Assembly: GCA_023436515.1 (NCBI GenBank)
Contig: JAEZIV010000466.1
Location: 1 to 12,672, forward strand
DNA from: Bacillota bacterium
Lineage (GTDB): Bacteria; Bacillota; Clostridia; Acetivibrionales; DSM-1351
Length of the DNA stretch: 12,672 bases
Reading direction: 5' to 3'
Both the position numbers and the translations under genes were made by a program. The notes under the pieces are model-generated. The model was given only the letters and a program-made list of their open reading frames with translations, made no database searches and had not been told where the DNA came from. Below, piece by piece: positions 1 through 6,521 of the stretch. Position 1 is the stretch's first letter. Every line of letters begins with the position of its first letter.

Positions 1-1841
1 TGCTTGTAGTTGGCGGACGGGTAAGTGCCGTTGCTGAAAGAAGGCCCCCACAGGTTATAGGAGATGGCAGGAGTACAATAAGGGAGCTTGTTGAGAAGGA
101 AAATAAAAACCCCCTGAGGGGAGAGGATCATGAAAAGCCCCTTACCTTTATTAAGCTGGACGAGATTGCGCTAAGATGCCTTAGAACCCAAGGCTTGACT
201 TCTGATAGTGTGCCCGAGGCAGGCCGGAGGGTGCAGCTCAGGCAAAATGGAAACATAAGCACAGGGGGGACGGCTAGAAACTGTACTGAGGATATCCATC
301 CCAAAAACGCACAGTATGCAATAGCTGCGGCTAAAGCTATGGGCTTGGATATAGCCGGAATTGATTTTTCAACTGAAGACATATCAACCCCTATAGATAT
401 GAATTCAGGTGCCATCATTGAAGTGAACGCAGCTCCCGGACTTCGTATGCACCTGCATCCCTCAGAAGGGGAACCAGTTGCTGTTGCAGACCACATACTT
501 GACATGCTGTATCCCGAAGGTAATAGCTTCAGCATACCTATTGCCGCAATTACCGGTACCAACGGCAAAACAACAACCACCAGGCTTATCAGGCATACAA
601 TAGCTCTTACTGGATTAACCGTCGGTATGACCTGTACAAGTGGAATATATGTGGGAAATGAGTGTATCCAGAGAGGTGACACAACAGGACCTGTCAGTGC
701 ACAAATGGTATTGACAAACAAGAGGGTTGAGGCGGCGGTTCTGGAGACTGCCAGAGGAGGAATCCTACGAAAAGGCTTGGGGTATGATCTTGCAGACGCT
801 GCCGTACTAATAAACATTAGTGATGATCACCTTGGAATTGATGGGATAAACTCCTTGGAGGACCTGGCTAAAACCAAAGCTCTTGTTATAGAGGCAGTAA
901 AGCCTGAAGGGTATGCAGTGCTGAATGCCGATGATAAAATGACTCCCTATATTATGGATCGAGTGAGAAGTAAGGTTATTCTATTTGGGAGAACTCTTTC
1001 AAATCCATTAATGAAAAAGCATTGCAGAAGATCACAAAACATTGCAGTATATGTAAGAGAGGATTACATCTGGAAGGTATGCGGTGGTAAAAAGGAGCCC
1101 ATCATAGCTCTTGAGGATATTCCTATTACCTATGGAGGTCTTGTGGATTGCAATATTGAAAATTCCCTCGCTGCGATATCTGTGCTTATAGGCTTGAACA
1201 TACCTATGGACATTATCAGGAAGGGTATGAGCACCTTCAAGCCGGATATAAAGCTCAACCCCGGTAGATTCAATATTTTTGATATGGGTGCCTTTAAGGT
1301 AATGGTAGATTATAGCCACAACATAGCCGGATACTCTGCGGTAATCAAATTTATGCAGAAAACAGGAGCAAAAAGACTGGTTGGAATTATAGGTATGCCT
1401 GGAGACAGAATGGATTCAAATATTAAGGAGGTTGGGCAGTTGTGCGCCGGGTCCTTTGACAAAATATATGTAAAAGAGGACAAGGATTTAAGAGGAAGAA
1501 AAAATGGTGAGGTTGCTGCACTGTTTGAAGAGAGTATTTTAAGTACAGGCTTTAAAAAGGAAAACATCGAGGTGATACTCAGTGAAACAGGTGCCCTTGA
1601 AAAAGCTATGCTGGATGCACAGCCTGGCGACTTGATAGCAATGTTTTATGAGGAGCTTGACCCTGCCGTGAAATTGATTACCAAATTCAAGACTGAACAG
1701 GATGAGGTAAATGAAGTATTGGAGAGCAGCTTACCGGATATAGCTGCTTCAGTGAAAGGGCTTGCATTGCATGGCATAAATCACGAATTTGCTGACGGGG
1801 CCATAATAAAACCACATATGGCAGAAATGAGAGAAATGTAA
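1..1841 (+). CDS. cphA: Cyanophycin synthetase, partial (5' end outside window)
   Basis: Makes cyanophycin, an Asp-backbone polymer with Arg side chains used as a nitrogen store, by ATP-dependent addition of Asp and Arg. The frame is open from base 3, giving 612 codons; the N-terminal part lies outside the window. The first ~170 residues are the end of the ATP-grasp domain, with AERRPP, the STGGTA stretch and a metal-binding IIEVNAAPG segment at about 417-443. The rest is a Mur-ligase-like domain with the P-loop GTNGKTTTTR (555-584), LETARGG and the NISDDHLG segment. The ATG at 195 lies inside the conserved ATP-grasp sequence and cannot be the true start. The tail ends in a poorly conserved segment after about 1700. 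The family is best known from cyanobacteria but also occurs in clostridia. The identity is secure; polymer composition in this host is inferred. Confidence 0.93.
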   Translation, partial: LVVGGRVSAVAERRPPQVIGDGRSTIRELVEKENKNPLRGEDHEKPLTFIKLDEIALRCLRTQGLTSDSVPEAGRRVQLRQNGNISTGGTARNCTEDIHPKNAQYAIAAAKAMGLDIAGIDFSTEDISTPIDMNSGAIIEVNAAPGLRMHLHPSEGEPVAVADHILDMLYPEGNSFSIPIAAITGTNGKTTTTRLIRHTIALTGLTVGMTCTSGIYVGNECIQRGDTTGPVSAQMVLTNKRVEAAVLETARGGILRKGLGYDLADAAVLINISDDHLGIDGINSLEDLAKTKALVIEAVKPEGYAVLNADDKMTPYIMDRVRSKVILFGRTLSNPLMKKHCRRSQNIAVYVREDYIWKVCGGKKEPIIALEDIPITYGGLVDCNIENSLAAISVLIGLNIPMDIIRKGMSTFKPDIKLNPGRFNIFDMGAFKVMVDYSHNIAGYSAVIKFMQKTGAKRLVGIIGMPGDRMDSNIKEVGQLCAGSFDKIYVKEDKDLRGRKNGEVAALFEESILSTGFKKENIEVILSETGALEKAMLDAQPGDLIAMFYEELDPAVKLITKFKTEQDEVNEVLESSLPDIAASVKGLALHGINHEFADGAIIKPHMAEMREM

Positions 1842-1849
1842 TATAATAA

Positions 1850-1892
1850 AAGAAATGATTAGATAGTAAGCTATGCTGTCTAATCATTTCTT
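1850..1892 (+). terminator. Long hairpin after cphA, probable terminator
   Basis: Inverted repeat with 17-nt arms (1850-1866 and 1876-1892, one G-T wobble) and a 9-nt loop, starting nine bases after the cphA stop. The 3' arm ends in TTTCTT, but no long T-run follows. It is therefore a weaker intrinsic terminator than the one after coaX and may act partly as a 3'-end stabiliser. Confidence 0.6.
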
Positions 1893-1905
1893 AATATAAA
1901 TAAAC

Positions 1906-1919
1906 ATATCAATTGATAT
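1906..1919. promoter_or_regulatory. Perfect 14-bp palindrome upstream of the 210-aa gene
   Basis: ATATCAATTGATAT is a perfect dyad 25 bases before the start codon at 1945 and 13 bases after the cphA hairpin. A dimeric regulator could bind here, but AT-rich DNA makes short palindromes common. No convincing promoter was found next to it. Confidence 0.25.
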
Positions 1920-1944
1920 TTATGATTTTCAATGGGGTGCATAA

Positions 1945-2577
1945 ATGATAGAGGTCTATTATTATGTGAATACTGAAAATGTATCAAACATTCTGGACTG
2001 CGGACTTAAACTATCAACCTTTCATGACAGAGAGGCAATAATTGATGGAGATAAAACCTTATGTTTTTCTGGGCTCCTAAATCCTAAGGATAATATAGAG
2101 CTCTATAGGTCTTCCGAGCATACCTGTCTTAAGGTTCAGGTAAAGAAGGAAAAATGCTTTATAGCAGACAGATTTCTCTATGAGAATGCATTCGACGGAC
2201 AACTGGAGTTCTACTATAAGTCCATAATACCTGTTGAAAAATATATATTTGGCTCCCTTAGGCTGCCTGAATGCCTTATAACTTCAACCATCCTTGCAGG
2301 TGAGGCAGCAGTGCTTGATAGGAGAATGGATTCTCCCGTTATTTACACAAACTCTGAAGAACTGTACATAAACAACATTCTGCAGGAGTTGCGAGAAAAT
2401 ATTCCCGCAACAGATGATTTCCTTTTATACTACTTCTTTGACAGACTTTCGGAGGAAAAACACCTTGAAAAGCATGAGAACCCTTATAATGGAACAACAG
2501 TATTTAAGACTCCCGAAGGAAAGACATATTGTATTAAAAAGCCCGATTTAAAGAATTTGTTTTACTCATGGAGGTAA
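1945..2577 (+). CDS. Hypothetical protein, 210 aa, upstream of birA
   Basis: I do not recognise this protein with confidence. It has no signal peptide or membrane segment, so it is probably cytoplasmic. The ATG is preceded by GGGGTG at 1934-1939. Features visible: an N-terminal YYYVNTENVSNILDCGLKLS segment, then CFSGLLNPKDNIELYRS, a CLKVQV strand, and an acidic C-terminal half. The N-terminal pattern (aromatic, Thr/Asn, 'NvsnIL-x-x-GL') resembles the first NAD-contacting strand and helix of some ADP-ribosyltransferase-fold proteins such as DarT or KptA. This is only a visual resemblance. Its stop codon overlaps an ATG in the birA frame (TAATG, 2575-2579), and the birA ribosome site lies in its last codons, so the two are probably translationally coupled. 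Confidence 0.8.
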   Translation: MIEVYYYVNTENVSNILDCGLKLSTFHDREAIIDGDKTLCFSGLLNPKDNIELYRSSEHTCLKVQVKKEKCFIADRFLYENAFDGQLEFYYKSIIPVEKYIFGSLRLPECLITSTILAGEAAVLDRRMDSPVIYTNSEELYINNILQELRENIPATDDFLLYYFFDRLSEEKHLEKHENPYNGTTVFKTPEGKTYCIKKPDLKNLFYSWR

Positions 2578-2579
2578 TG

Positions 2580-3560
2580 TTGAAAAACCTGATTTTAAAT
2601 AAATTGAAAGAGACAGACGGCTTTCTTTCGGGTGAGGAGCTTAGCGGGCTTTTAGGCGTTTCAAGAACAGCAGTTTGGAAGCAAATTAATGAGCTCAGAA
2701 AAGAGGGCTATGCCATTGAGTCCTCCTCAAAAAAAGGCTATAAGCTCAACGAATTACCTGACCTTCTGGATGAGAGAGAGATAAGACTTTTACCGGGACA
2801 GCAGCTAGGAAGTAATTTGATACATTTGGAGGAAGTAGATTCCACAAATAATTATGCTAAAAAAATTGCCAACGATAACTGCCCTCATGGCACGGTGGTA
2901 ATAGCTGAGAAGCAAACCTTGGGAAGGGGTAGAGTAGGACGGACCTGGGAGTCTGAGAGCAACAATGGGCTATGGTTCTCTATAATCCTAAGACCATCCT
3001 TGCAGCCGGAAGAGGTACAGCTTATTACCCTCGCAGCATCAGTAGCTGTGGTTGAGGGTATATATGGAGAGCAGGGTGTTTGTTGCGGAATAAAATGGCC
3101 TAATGATATAATATTAGATAATTGTAAGTTATGTGGAATTTTAACTGAACTAAGTGCTGAGCCGGGACATGTAAACCATGTTATTGTTGGAATAGGCGTA
3201 AATGTAAACCAAGATTCTGAGGATTTTGGTGCTGCTATCTCCGGAAGAGCTACCTCGCTTAAAATTCATACAGGACATAAGCAGTCGAGGGTCAGGCTGC
3301 TGGAGAGTATTTTGAGCAGCTTTGATGAGATATATTTAGACCTGCTTAAGGGGAATACAATAAAAATCATTGAAAGATGGAATAAATACTCAGTTACCCT
3401 TGGCAAGGAAATCAGAGTTGTAAGCAAGGATGTTGAATATTTTGGAGTTGCACAATCCATTGCCTCTGATGGCAAACTTGTTGTAAAATGTAAGGATGGA
3501 ACATTAAAAGAAATCTCGGCAGGCGAGGTTCAGGTTAGAGGACTTATGGGTTACACCTAA
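2580..3560 (+). CDS. birA: Bifunctional biotin-protein ligase / biotin repressor
   Basis: Activates biotin with ATP and attaches it to a Lys of biotin carrier proteins such as carboxylase subunits. Members with a DNA-binding domain also repress biotin genes. With the start used here it has 326 aa. Residues ~1-60 form a winged helix-turn-helix (LSGEELSGLLGVSRTAVWKQINELRKEGY). The ligase domain follows, with VDSTNNYAKK, the biotinyl-AMP loop GRGRVGR (115-121) and KWPNDI at ~172. A small C-terminal beta domain ends the protein. Start choice: in-frame ATGs exist at 2568 and 2577, but GGAGG at 2570-2574 is correctly spaced (5 nt) only for the TTG at 2580. That start also gives the usual short N-terminus (MKNLILNKLKE). 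The gene follows the 210-aa gene directly, suggesting one transcript. Confidence 0.95.
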   Translation: MKNLILNKLKETDGFLSGEELSGLLGVSRTAVWKQINELRKEGYAIESSSKKGYKLNELPDLLDEREIRLLPGQQLGSNLIHLEEVDSTNNYAKKIANDNCPHGTVVIAEKQTLGRGRVGRTWESESNNGLWFSIILRPSLQPEEVQLITLAASVAVVEGIYGEQGVCCGIKWPNDIILDNCKLCGILTELSAEPGHVNHVIVGIGVNVNQDSEDFGAAISGRATSLKIHTGHKQSRVRLLESILSSFDEIYLDLLKGNTIKIIERWNKYSVTLGKEIRVVSKDVEYFGVAQSIASDGKLVVKCKDGTLKEISAGEVQVRGLMGYT

Positions 3561-3658
3561 AGTATTTAGATTATACAATACTATGCAGTTAATAATAACG
3601 GCATATAAAATAAAATATTTTAGTTATCTGTTTAGAAGGGCATAGGAGGAATTAACAA

Positions 3659-4204
3659 GTGGTTAAAAAGAATGATTACCCCAGAAAGAATTATTCAAAG
3701 GATGGAGCGCAAGCCGGTGAAGCCGTTAGCGGTAATTCCCAGCAGAAATCCTTACATAAGGATGGAGAGACATCGGGCAGGGAGCACCAGGTAAGAAATA
3801 ATCGCCCGCCTAGAGAAAATCAGCAGAGGGAAAACGGGAGCCATAGAGAGTTTAATCAGCAGAGGGAGGCCCAGAGACGGGAAAACCGTGATAACCAGAG
3901 CAGGGAAAATAATTATAGAGAAAACCAGAGGGATAACCAAAGGGAAAATCAAAGAGAGAATCAAAGAGAGAACCAAAGAGAGAATCAGAGGGATTACCAG
4001 CATAGAGACAATCATCAAAGGACTTTTCACAGAGAAAATCAGCCTAGAGAAAATCGTGAAAATGTGAGGCAGCATTTCCAGAGACCGGCAATTAAGCCTC
4101 GGGCTGAGGAAACAGTATCAGATATTACGGCGGATATTGTTAGAATCGAAAAGGAAATTGAACTTGAAATAAAAGAGATACGAAGCATGCGCCTTGGAGT
4201 GTAA
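3659..4204 (+). CDS. Low-complexity RENQ-repeat protein, unknown function
   Basis: 181-aa, very hydrophilic protein rich in Arg, Glu, Asn and Gln; I know of no assigned function. It starts at GTG 3659 behind AGGAGGA (3644-3650). Residues ~40-140 are nearly all R/E/N/Q/D/H and predicted disordered. The core is seven four-residue units ([12 protein letters not shown] x4, RDYQ; residues 87-114), with looser RENQ/REN copies on both sides. The last ~30 residues differ: [20 protein letters not shown] looks like one amphipathic or coiled-coil helix, possibly the conserved functional part. It ends five bases before coaX, whose ribosome site GGAGTG lies in its last codons, so co-translation is likely. 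Codon-level reading and a good ribosome site argue it is a real gene. RNA binding or scaffolding is conceivable but untested. Confidence 0.82.
   Translation: MVKKNDYPRKNYSKDGAQAGEAVSGNSQQKSLHKDGETSGREHQVRNNRPPRENQQRENGSHREFNQQREAQRRENRDNQSRENNYRENQRDNQRENQRENQRENQRENQRDYQHRDNHQRTFHRENQPRENRENVRQHFQRPAIKPRAEETVSDITADIVRIEKEIELEIKEIRSMRLGV
3917..4000 (+). repeat. In-frame 12-nt tandem repeat (7 units)
   Basis: Seven consecutive 12-nt units of the form AGRGANAAYCAR encode [12 protein letters not shown]. Units differ mainly at synonymous positions and at GAA-to-GAT changes. Because the unit is a multiple of three, slippage would change length without breaking the frame. Confidence 0.9.
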
Positions 4205-4209
4205 ATAAA

Positions 4210-4980
4210 ATGATTTTTGTTATCGATGTTGGGAATACACATACGGCCCTGGGAGTATACGATGGAAAGGATCTGTTGGCAAGCTGGAGGCTAAAGACCG
4301 ACAAGGAGAGAACTTCCGACGAGCTGGGCATGTTCATGTTAAATCTGTTTGATCATGCGGGCTTAAGCTATCATAAGGTTGAGGCGGTTGTTATTGCCTC
4401 TGTTGTTCCTCCTATAATGTATACCATTGAGAACTCTATTAAAAAATATTTCAAGCTGGATCCATTGGTGATCGGGCCCGGAACTAAAACCGGAATTAAC
4501 ATAAGATGTCAGAATCCAAAGGAAGTAGGAACTGACAGGATTGTTAATGCCGTTGCAGCCTATGAGATTTACGGCGGACCGTTGGTAATTGTTGACATGG
4601 GGACGGCTACAACCTTTTGCGCCATATCGGGGAAAGGAGAATACCTTGGAAATGTTTTGTGTCCCGGCATAAAAATTAGTATAGAGGCCTTGTTTCAGAA
4701 GGCGGCTAAACTCCCGAGGATTGATCTGATAAAGCCCGATTGTGTTATAGGAAAAAACACAGTTGCCAGCATGCAGTCAGGTATATTTTATGGCTATGTG
4801 GGGCAGGTGGATTATCTTGTAAAGAAGATAAAGCAGGAAATGCAGGAGGATAACATAAAGGTAATTGCCACAGGTGGGCTTGCCAGGTTTATTGCCGAAG
4901 AGTCCAGAACAATTAATCATGTAAACTCCACCCTTACACTTGAAGGAATCCGAATTGTATATGAGAGAAATAAGTGCTAG
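4210..4980 (+). CDS. coaX: Type III pantothenate kinase
   Basis: Catalyses the first step of coenzyme A synthesis, ATP-dependent phosphorylation of pantothenate, in the cytoplasm. At 256 aa it has the normal length for the CoaX family, part of the acetate/sugar kinase/hsp70 fold superfamily. Visible motifs: phosphate loop DVGNTHT (D6), [11 protein letters not shown] with D109 as likely catalytic Asp, DMGTATTF with D129, GGLARF near the end, and the terminal [12 protein letters not shown]. The ATG at 4210 is preceded by GGAGTG at 4196-4201. Type III kinases need a monovalent cation and escape CoA feedback (family knowledge). The birA/coaX neighbourhood is recurrent in bacteria, and the two are fused in some proteobacteria, so the linkage supports the call. 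This is the last gene of its operon, with a terminator 25 bases later. Confidence 0.95.
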   Translation: MIFVIDVGNTHTALGVYDGKDLLASWRLKTDKERTSDELGMFMLNLFDHAGLSYHKVEAVVIASVVPPIMYTIENSIKKYFKLDPLVIGPGTKTGINIRCQNPKEVGTDRIVNAVAAYEIYGGPLVIVDMGTATTFCAISGKGEYLGNVLCPGIKISIEALFQKAAKLPRIDLIKPDCVIGKNTVASMQSGIFYGYVGQVDYLVKKIKQEMQEDNIKVIATGGLARFIAEESRTINHVNSTLTLEGIRIVYERNKC

Positions 4981-5005
4981 GAGCACAGTAAATAAATCCA
5001 CCAAT

Positions 5006-5034
5006 AAAAGGACGAGAAGTCGTCTTTTTTTTTT
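5006..5034 (+). terminator. Rho-independent terminator after coaX
   Basis: GACGA/TCGTC stem (5011-5015 and 5020-5024) with loop GAAG, extended by an A-run/T-run pair, followed by ten T residues (5025-5034). This is a textbook intrinsic terminator closing the birA-coaX operon. Confidence 0.93.
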
Positions 5035-5157
5035 GCATTTGGACTTTCAGGTTTTTCTTTACAGTACTATTATCCATGCTTGAGCACAATTTACATGACA
5101 TATAATATAATGAAGGGGAAAATAGTTATTTTTTTATCAATATAATAAATATTTATT

Positions 5158-5175
5158 TTGTTAAACTTTGAACAA
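5158..5175. promoter_or_regulatory. Candidate Rex operator, distal site
   Basis: TTGTTAAACTTTGAACAA matches 13 of 14 defined bases of the clostridial-type Rex consensus TTGTTAA-N4-TTAACAA. It lies 12 bases after a TATAAT box (5141-5146), where a bound repressor could block initiation or early elongation toward the malate dehydrogenase gene. Rex binding is inferred from the motif alone. Confidence 0.55.
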
Positions 5176-5343
5176 TCGAACTGAAACCCTTGCCCTTTGC
5201 CGGAAGCAGAGGTTAAGACGAGACATTGTATACAAATCAGTTGGAAGTGCATAAAAATTAAAGCATCGGCTATAAATTGAAACTTAATCTAAAAAATTAG
5301 CGATTTTTGCTATTTAAACAAATTATTAAACATATATTAATGT

Positions 5344-5359
5344 TTGTATGTTAATACAA
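5344..5359. promoter_or_regulatory. Dyad TTGTAT-N4-ATACAA
   Basis: Perfect 6-bp inverted arms around GTTA, ending three bases before the proximal Rex-like site. A related overlapping dyad, TTGTATACAA, is at 5226-5235. It could be a second operator or a small RNA stem; no regulator can be named. Confidence 0.3.
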
Positions 5360-5362
5360 GTT

Positions 5363-5380
5363 GTGTTACGCTATTAACAA
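5363..5380. promoter_or_regulatory. Candidate Rex operator, proximal site
   Basis: GTGTTACGCTATTAACAA has a perfect right half (TTAACAA) and matches 12 of 14 defined positions of TTGTTAA-N4-TTAACAA. TGTTA-N6-TAACA is a perfect dyad inside it. It lies 25 bases before the start codon at 5406, so it would be in the mRNA leader and act as a roadblock or as the partner of the distal site. Confidence 0.4.
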
Positions 5381-5405
5381 TTGCGAAAAAATGGAGGGAA
5401 TTAAA

Positions 5406-6338
5406 ATGGGTTATAAGGTTGCTATTATTGGAGCAGGATTTGTTGGAGCGTCCGCAGCGTATGCGATGTCTATAAACAATTTAGTGTCCGAATTGGTTTT
5501 AATTGATGTTAACAAGGAAAAGGCTTACGGTGAAGCACTTGATATTAGCCACGGCTTATCATTTGCTGGTCACATGACAGTTTATTCCGGTGACTATCAG
5601 GATGTAAAGGACTGTGAAGTTATAGTTGTAACTGCAGGAGCTGCAAGAAAACCAGGCGAGACACGTTTAGACTTGGCAAAGAAGAACGCTACAATAATGA
5701 AAAGCATCGTAACAGAATTAATGAAGTACTACAACGGCGGGGTAATCGTAAGTGTATCAAACCCTGTTGATGTATTGGCTTACATGACGCAGAAATGGTC
5801 AGGTTTACCTGCTAGTAAGGTTATAGGTTCAGGTACTGTTCTTGACAGTGCAAGATTCAGAACTCACATTTCTCAGGCATTGAATGTAGACATTGCTAAC
5901 GTTCACGGTTATATCATGGGTGAGCATGGTGATTCACAGCTTCCAGTATGGAGCCAGACTCACATAGCTGGTACACAGTTTGATGACTACATCAAGGCTA
6001 ATGGCTTAAGCATTGATAAGGACGCATTGTTCGCAGAGGTTAAAGCTGCAGGTGCTACTATTATCAAGAATAAGGGTGCAACTTATTATGGTATTGCTCT
6101 ATCAATCAACAGAATAGTTGAATCAATACTTAAGGGCTTCAACACAATAATGCCTGTAGGTACAGTTCTTGACGGACAGTACGGTATCAAGGATGTATTA
6201 TTGAACGTACCAACAATCGTTGGCTTTAGTGGAGCTGAAAAGGTTCTCGAGTTAAAGATTTCAGATGCTGAATTACAGCTGTTGAAGCACTCTGCAGAGC
6301 AGGTTAAAGCCGTTATAAACGAAGTTAAGGATATATAA
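5406..6338 (+). CDS. mdh: Malate dehydrogenase of the LDH-like family
   Basis: Reduces oxaloacetate to malate with NADH, in the cytoplasm. It has 310 aa from the ATG at 5406, which has GGAGGG at 5393-5398; upstream in-frame TTG 5361 and ATG 5391 lack such sites and would precede the conserved start (MGYKVAIIGAGFVG). Residues 5-14 are the dinucleotide glycine motif, and D34 at the end of the second strand favours NADH. Catalytic residues are R87, D147, R150 and H174 (GEHGDS). The overall sequence (KPGETRLDL, GTVLDSARFR) looks like L-lactate dehydrogenase. However, the substrate-specificity position, Gln in LDH and Arg in MDH, is R81 (AARKPGE), which predicts oxaloacetate as substrate. The malic enzyme gene next door supports this. 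A residual lactate dehydrogenase activity cannot be excluded from sequence. Confidence 0.88.
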   Translation: MGYKVAIIGAGFVGASAAYAMSINNLVSELVLIDVNKEKAYGEALDISHGLSFAGHMTVYSGDYQDVKDCEVIVVTAGAARKPGETRLDLAKKNATIMKSIVTELMKYYNGGVIVSVSNPVDVLAYMTQKWSGLPASKVIGSGTVLDSARFRTHISQALNVDIANVHGYIMGEHGDSQLPVWSQTHIAGTQFDDYIKANGLSIDKDALFAEVKAAGATIIKNKGATYYGIALSINRIVESILKGFNTIMPVGTVLDGQYGIKDVLLNVPTIVGFSGAEKVLELKISDAELQLLKHSAEQVKAVINEVKDI

Positions 6339-6394
6339 GCAATTAATAAATTTCAAATAAGTCTGAGAAAACCGGATAAAAGTCAAAAAATGAC

Positions 6395-6412
6395 TTGTGA
6401 AAGTTTTCACAA
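6395..6412. promoter_or_regulatory. Candidate Rex operator over the malic enzyme promoter
   Basis: TTGTGAAAGTTTTCACAA is a perfect dyad (8-bp arms, 2-bp centre) and matches every defined base of the Rex consensus TTGTGAA-N4-TTCACAA. Its first six bases also serve as the -35 box of the promoter described next, so a bound Rex dimer would block RNA polymerase when NADH is low. Confidence 0.7.
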
Positions 6413-6423
6413 TAGTGTATGAT
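6395..6423 (+). promoter_or_regulatory. Promoter for the malic enzyme gene
   Basis: -35 TTGTGA (6395-6400), 17-bp spacer, -10 TATGAT (6418-6423), predicting a start near 6430. The -10 matches five of six consensus bases and the -35 four of six. Transcription from mdh may also read through, since no T-rich terminator is seen between the genes. Confidence 0.55.
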
Positions 6424-6430
6424 TAAGAGG

Positions 6431-6465
6431 AACAAATAGTGATGTGAATAATGTCATTATTTGTT
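6431..6465 (+). other. Hairpin at the predicted 5' end of the malic enzyme mRNA
   Basis: Arms 6431-6445 and 6451-6465 pair over 15 positions (three G-T wobbles) around loop GAATA. It begins at the predicted transcription start. A stem at the very 5' end commonly protects mRNA from decay. No T-run follows, so a terminator for mdh is less likely, though not excluded. Confidence 0.5.
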
Positions 6466-6521
6466 ACTTATAATAAGTTTAAATACTTATGATTAACAAA
6501 TTACATTTGGAGGGTTAAAAA

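Larger units (their letters stand above)
5035..5405. other. 371-bp regulatory gap upstream of the malate dehydrogenase gene
   Basis: No coding potential was found. It holds TATAAT-like boxes at 5101-5106 and 5141-5146 with no good -35 partner, two Rex-like sites (5158-5175, 5363-5380), and dyads with TTGTAT/ATACAA arms (5226-5235, 5344-5359). A modest imperfect hairpin (about 5186-5216, AACC/GGTT and CTT-CC/GG-AAG pairings) lies between. If transcription starts near 5110-5153, the mRNA has a leader of 250-300 nt. I could not match it to any known riboswitch. Confidence 0.5.

Noticed and set aside
128..817. Minus-strand ORF of 229 codons inside cphA
   Set aside because: It lies antisense to conserved ATP-grasp and Mur-ligase motifs, has no recognisable protein features and no ribosome site.
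3917..4000. Tandem repeat considered as a CRISPR or intergenic repeat array
   Set aside because: Units are 12 nt, contiguous, without spacers and in frame with a coding sequence.
3752..4075. Minus-strand ORF encoding a Leu/Ile/Pro-rich, membrane-like 107-aa peptide
   Set aside because: It is the antisense of the RENQ repeat. A 12-nt repeat keeps all frames open, and the hydrophobic pattern follows from complementing RENQ codons. No ribosome site was found.
5361..5405. Longer N-terminus for malate dehydrogenase from the TTG at 5361 or ATG at 5391
   Set aside because: The added residues precede the conserved MGYKVAIIGAG start, the ATG at 5406 has an ideal GGAGGG site, and the upstream sequence contains the Rex-like dyad.
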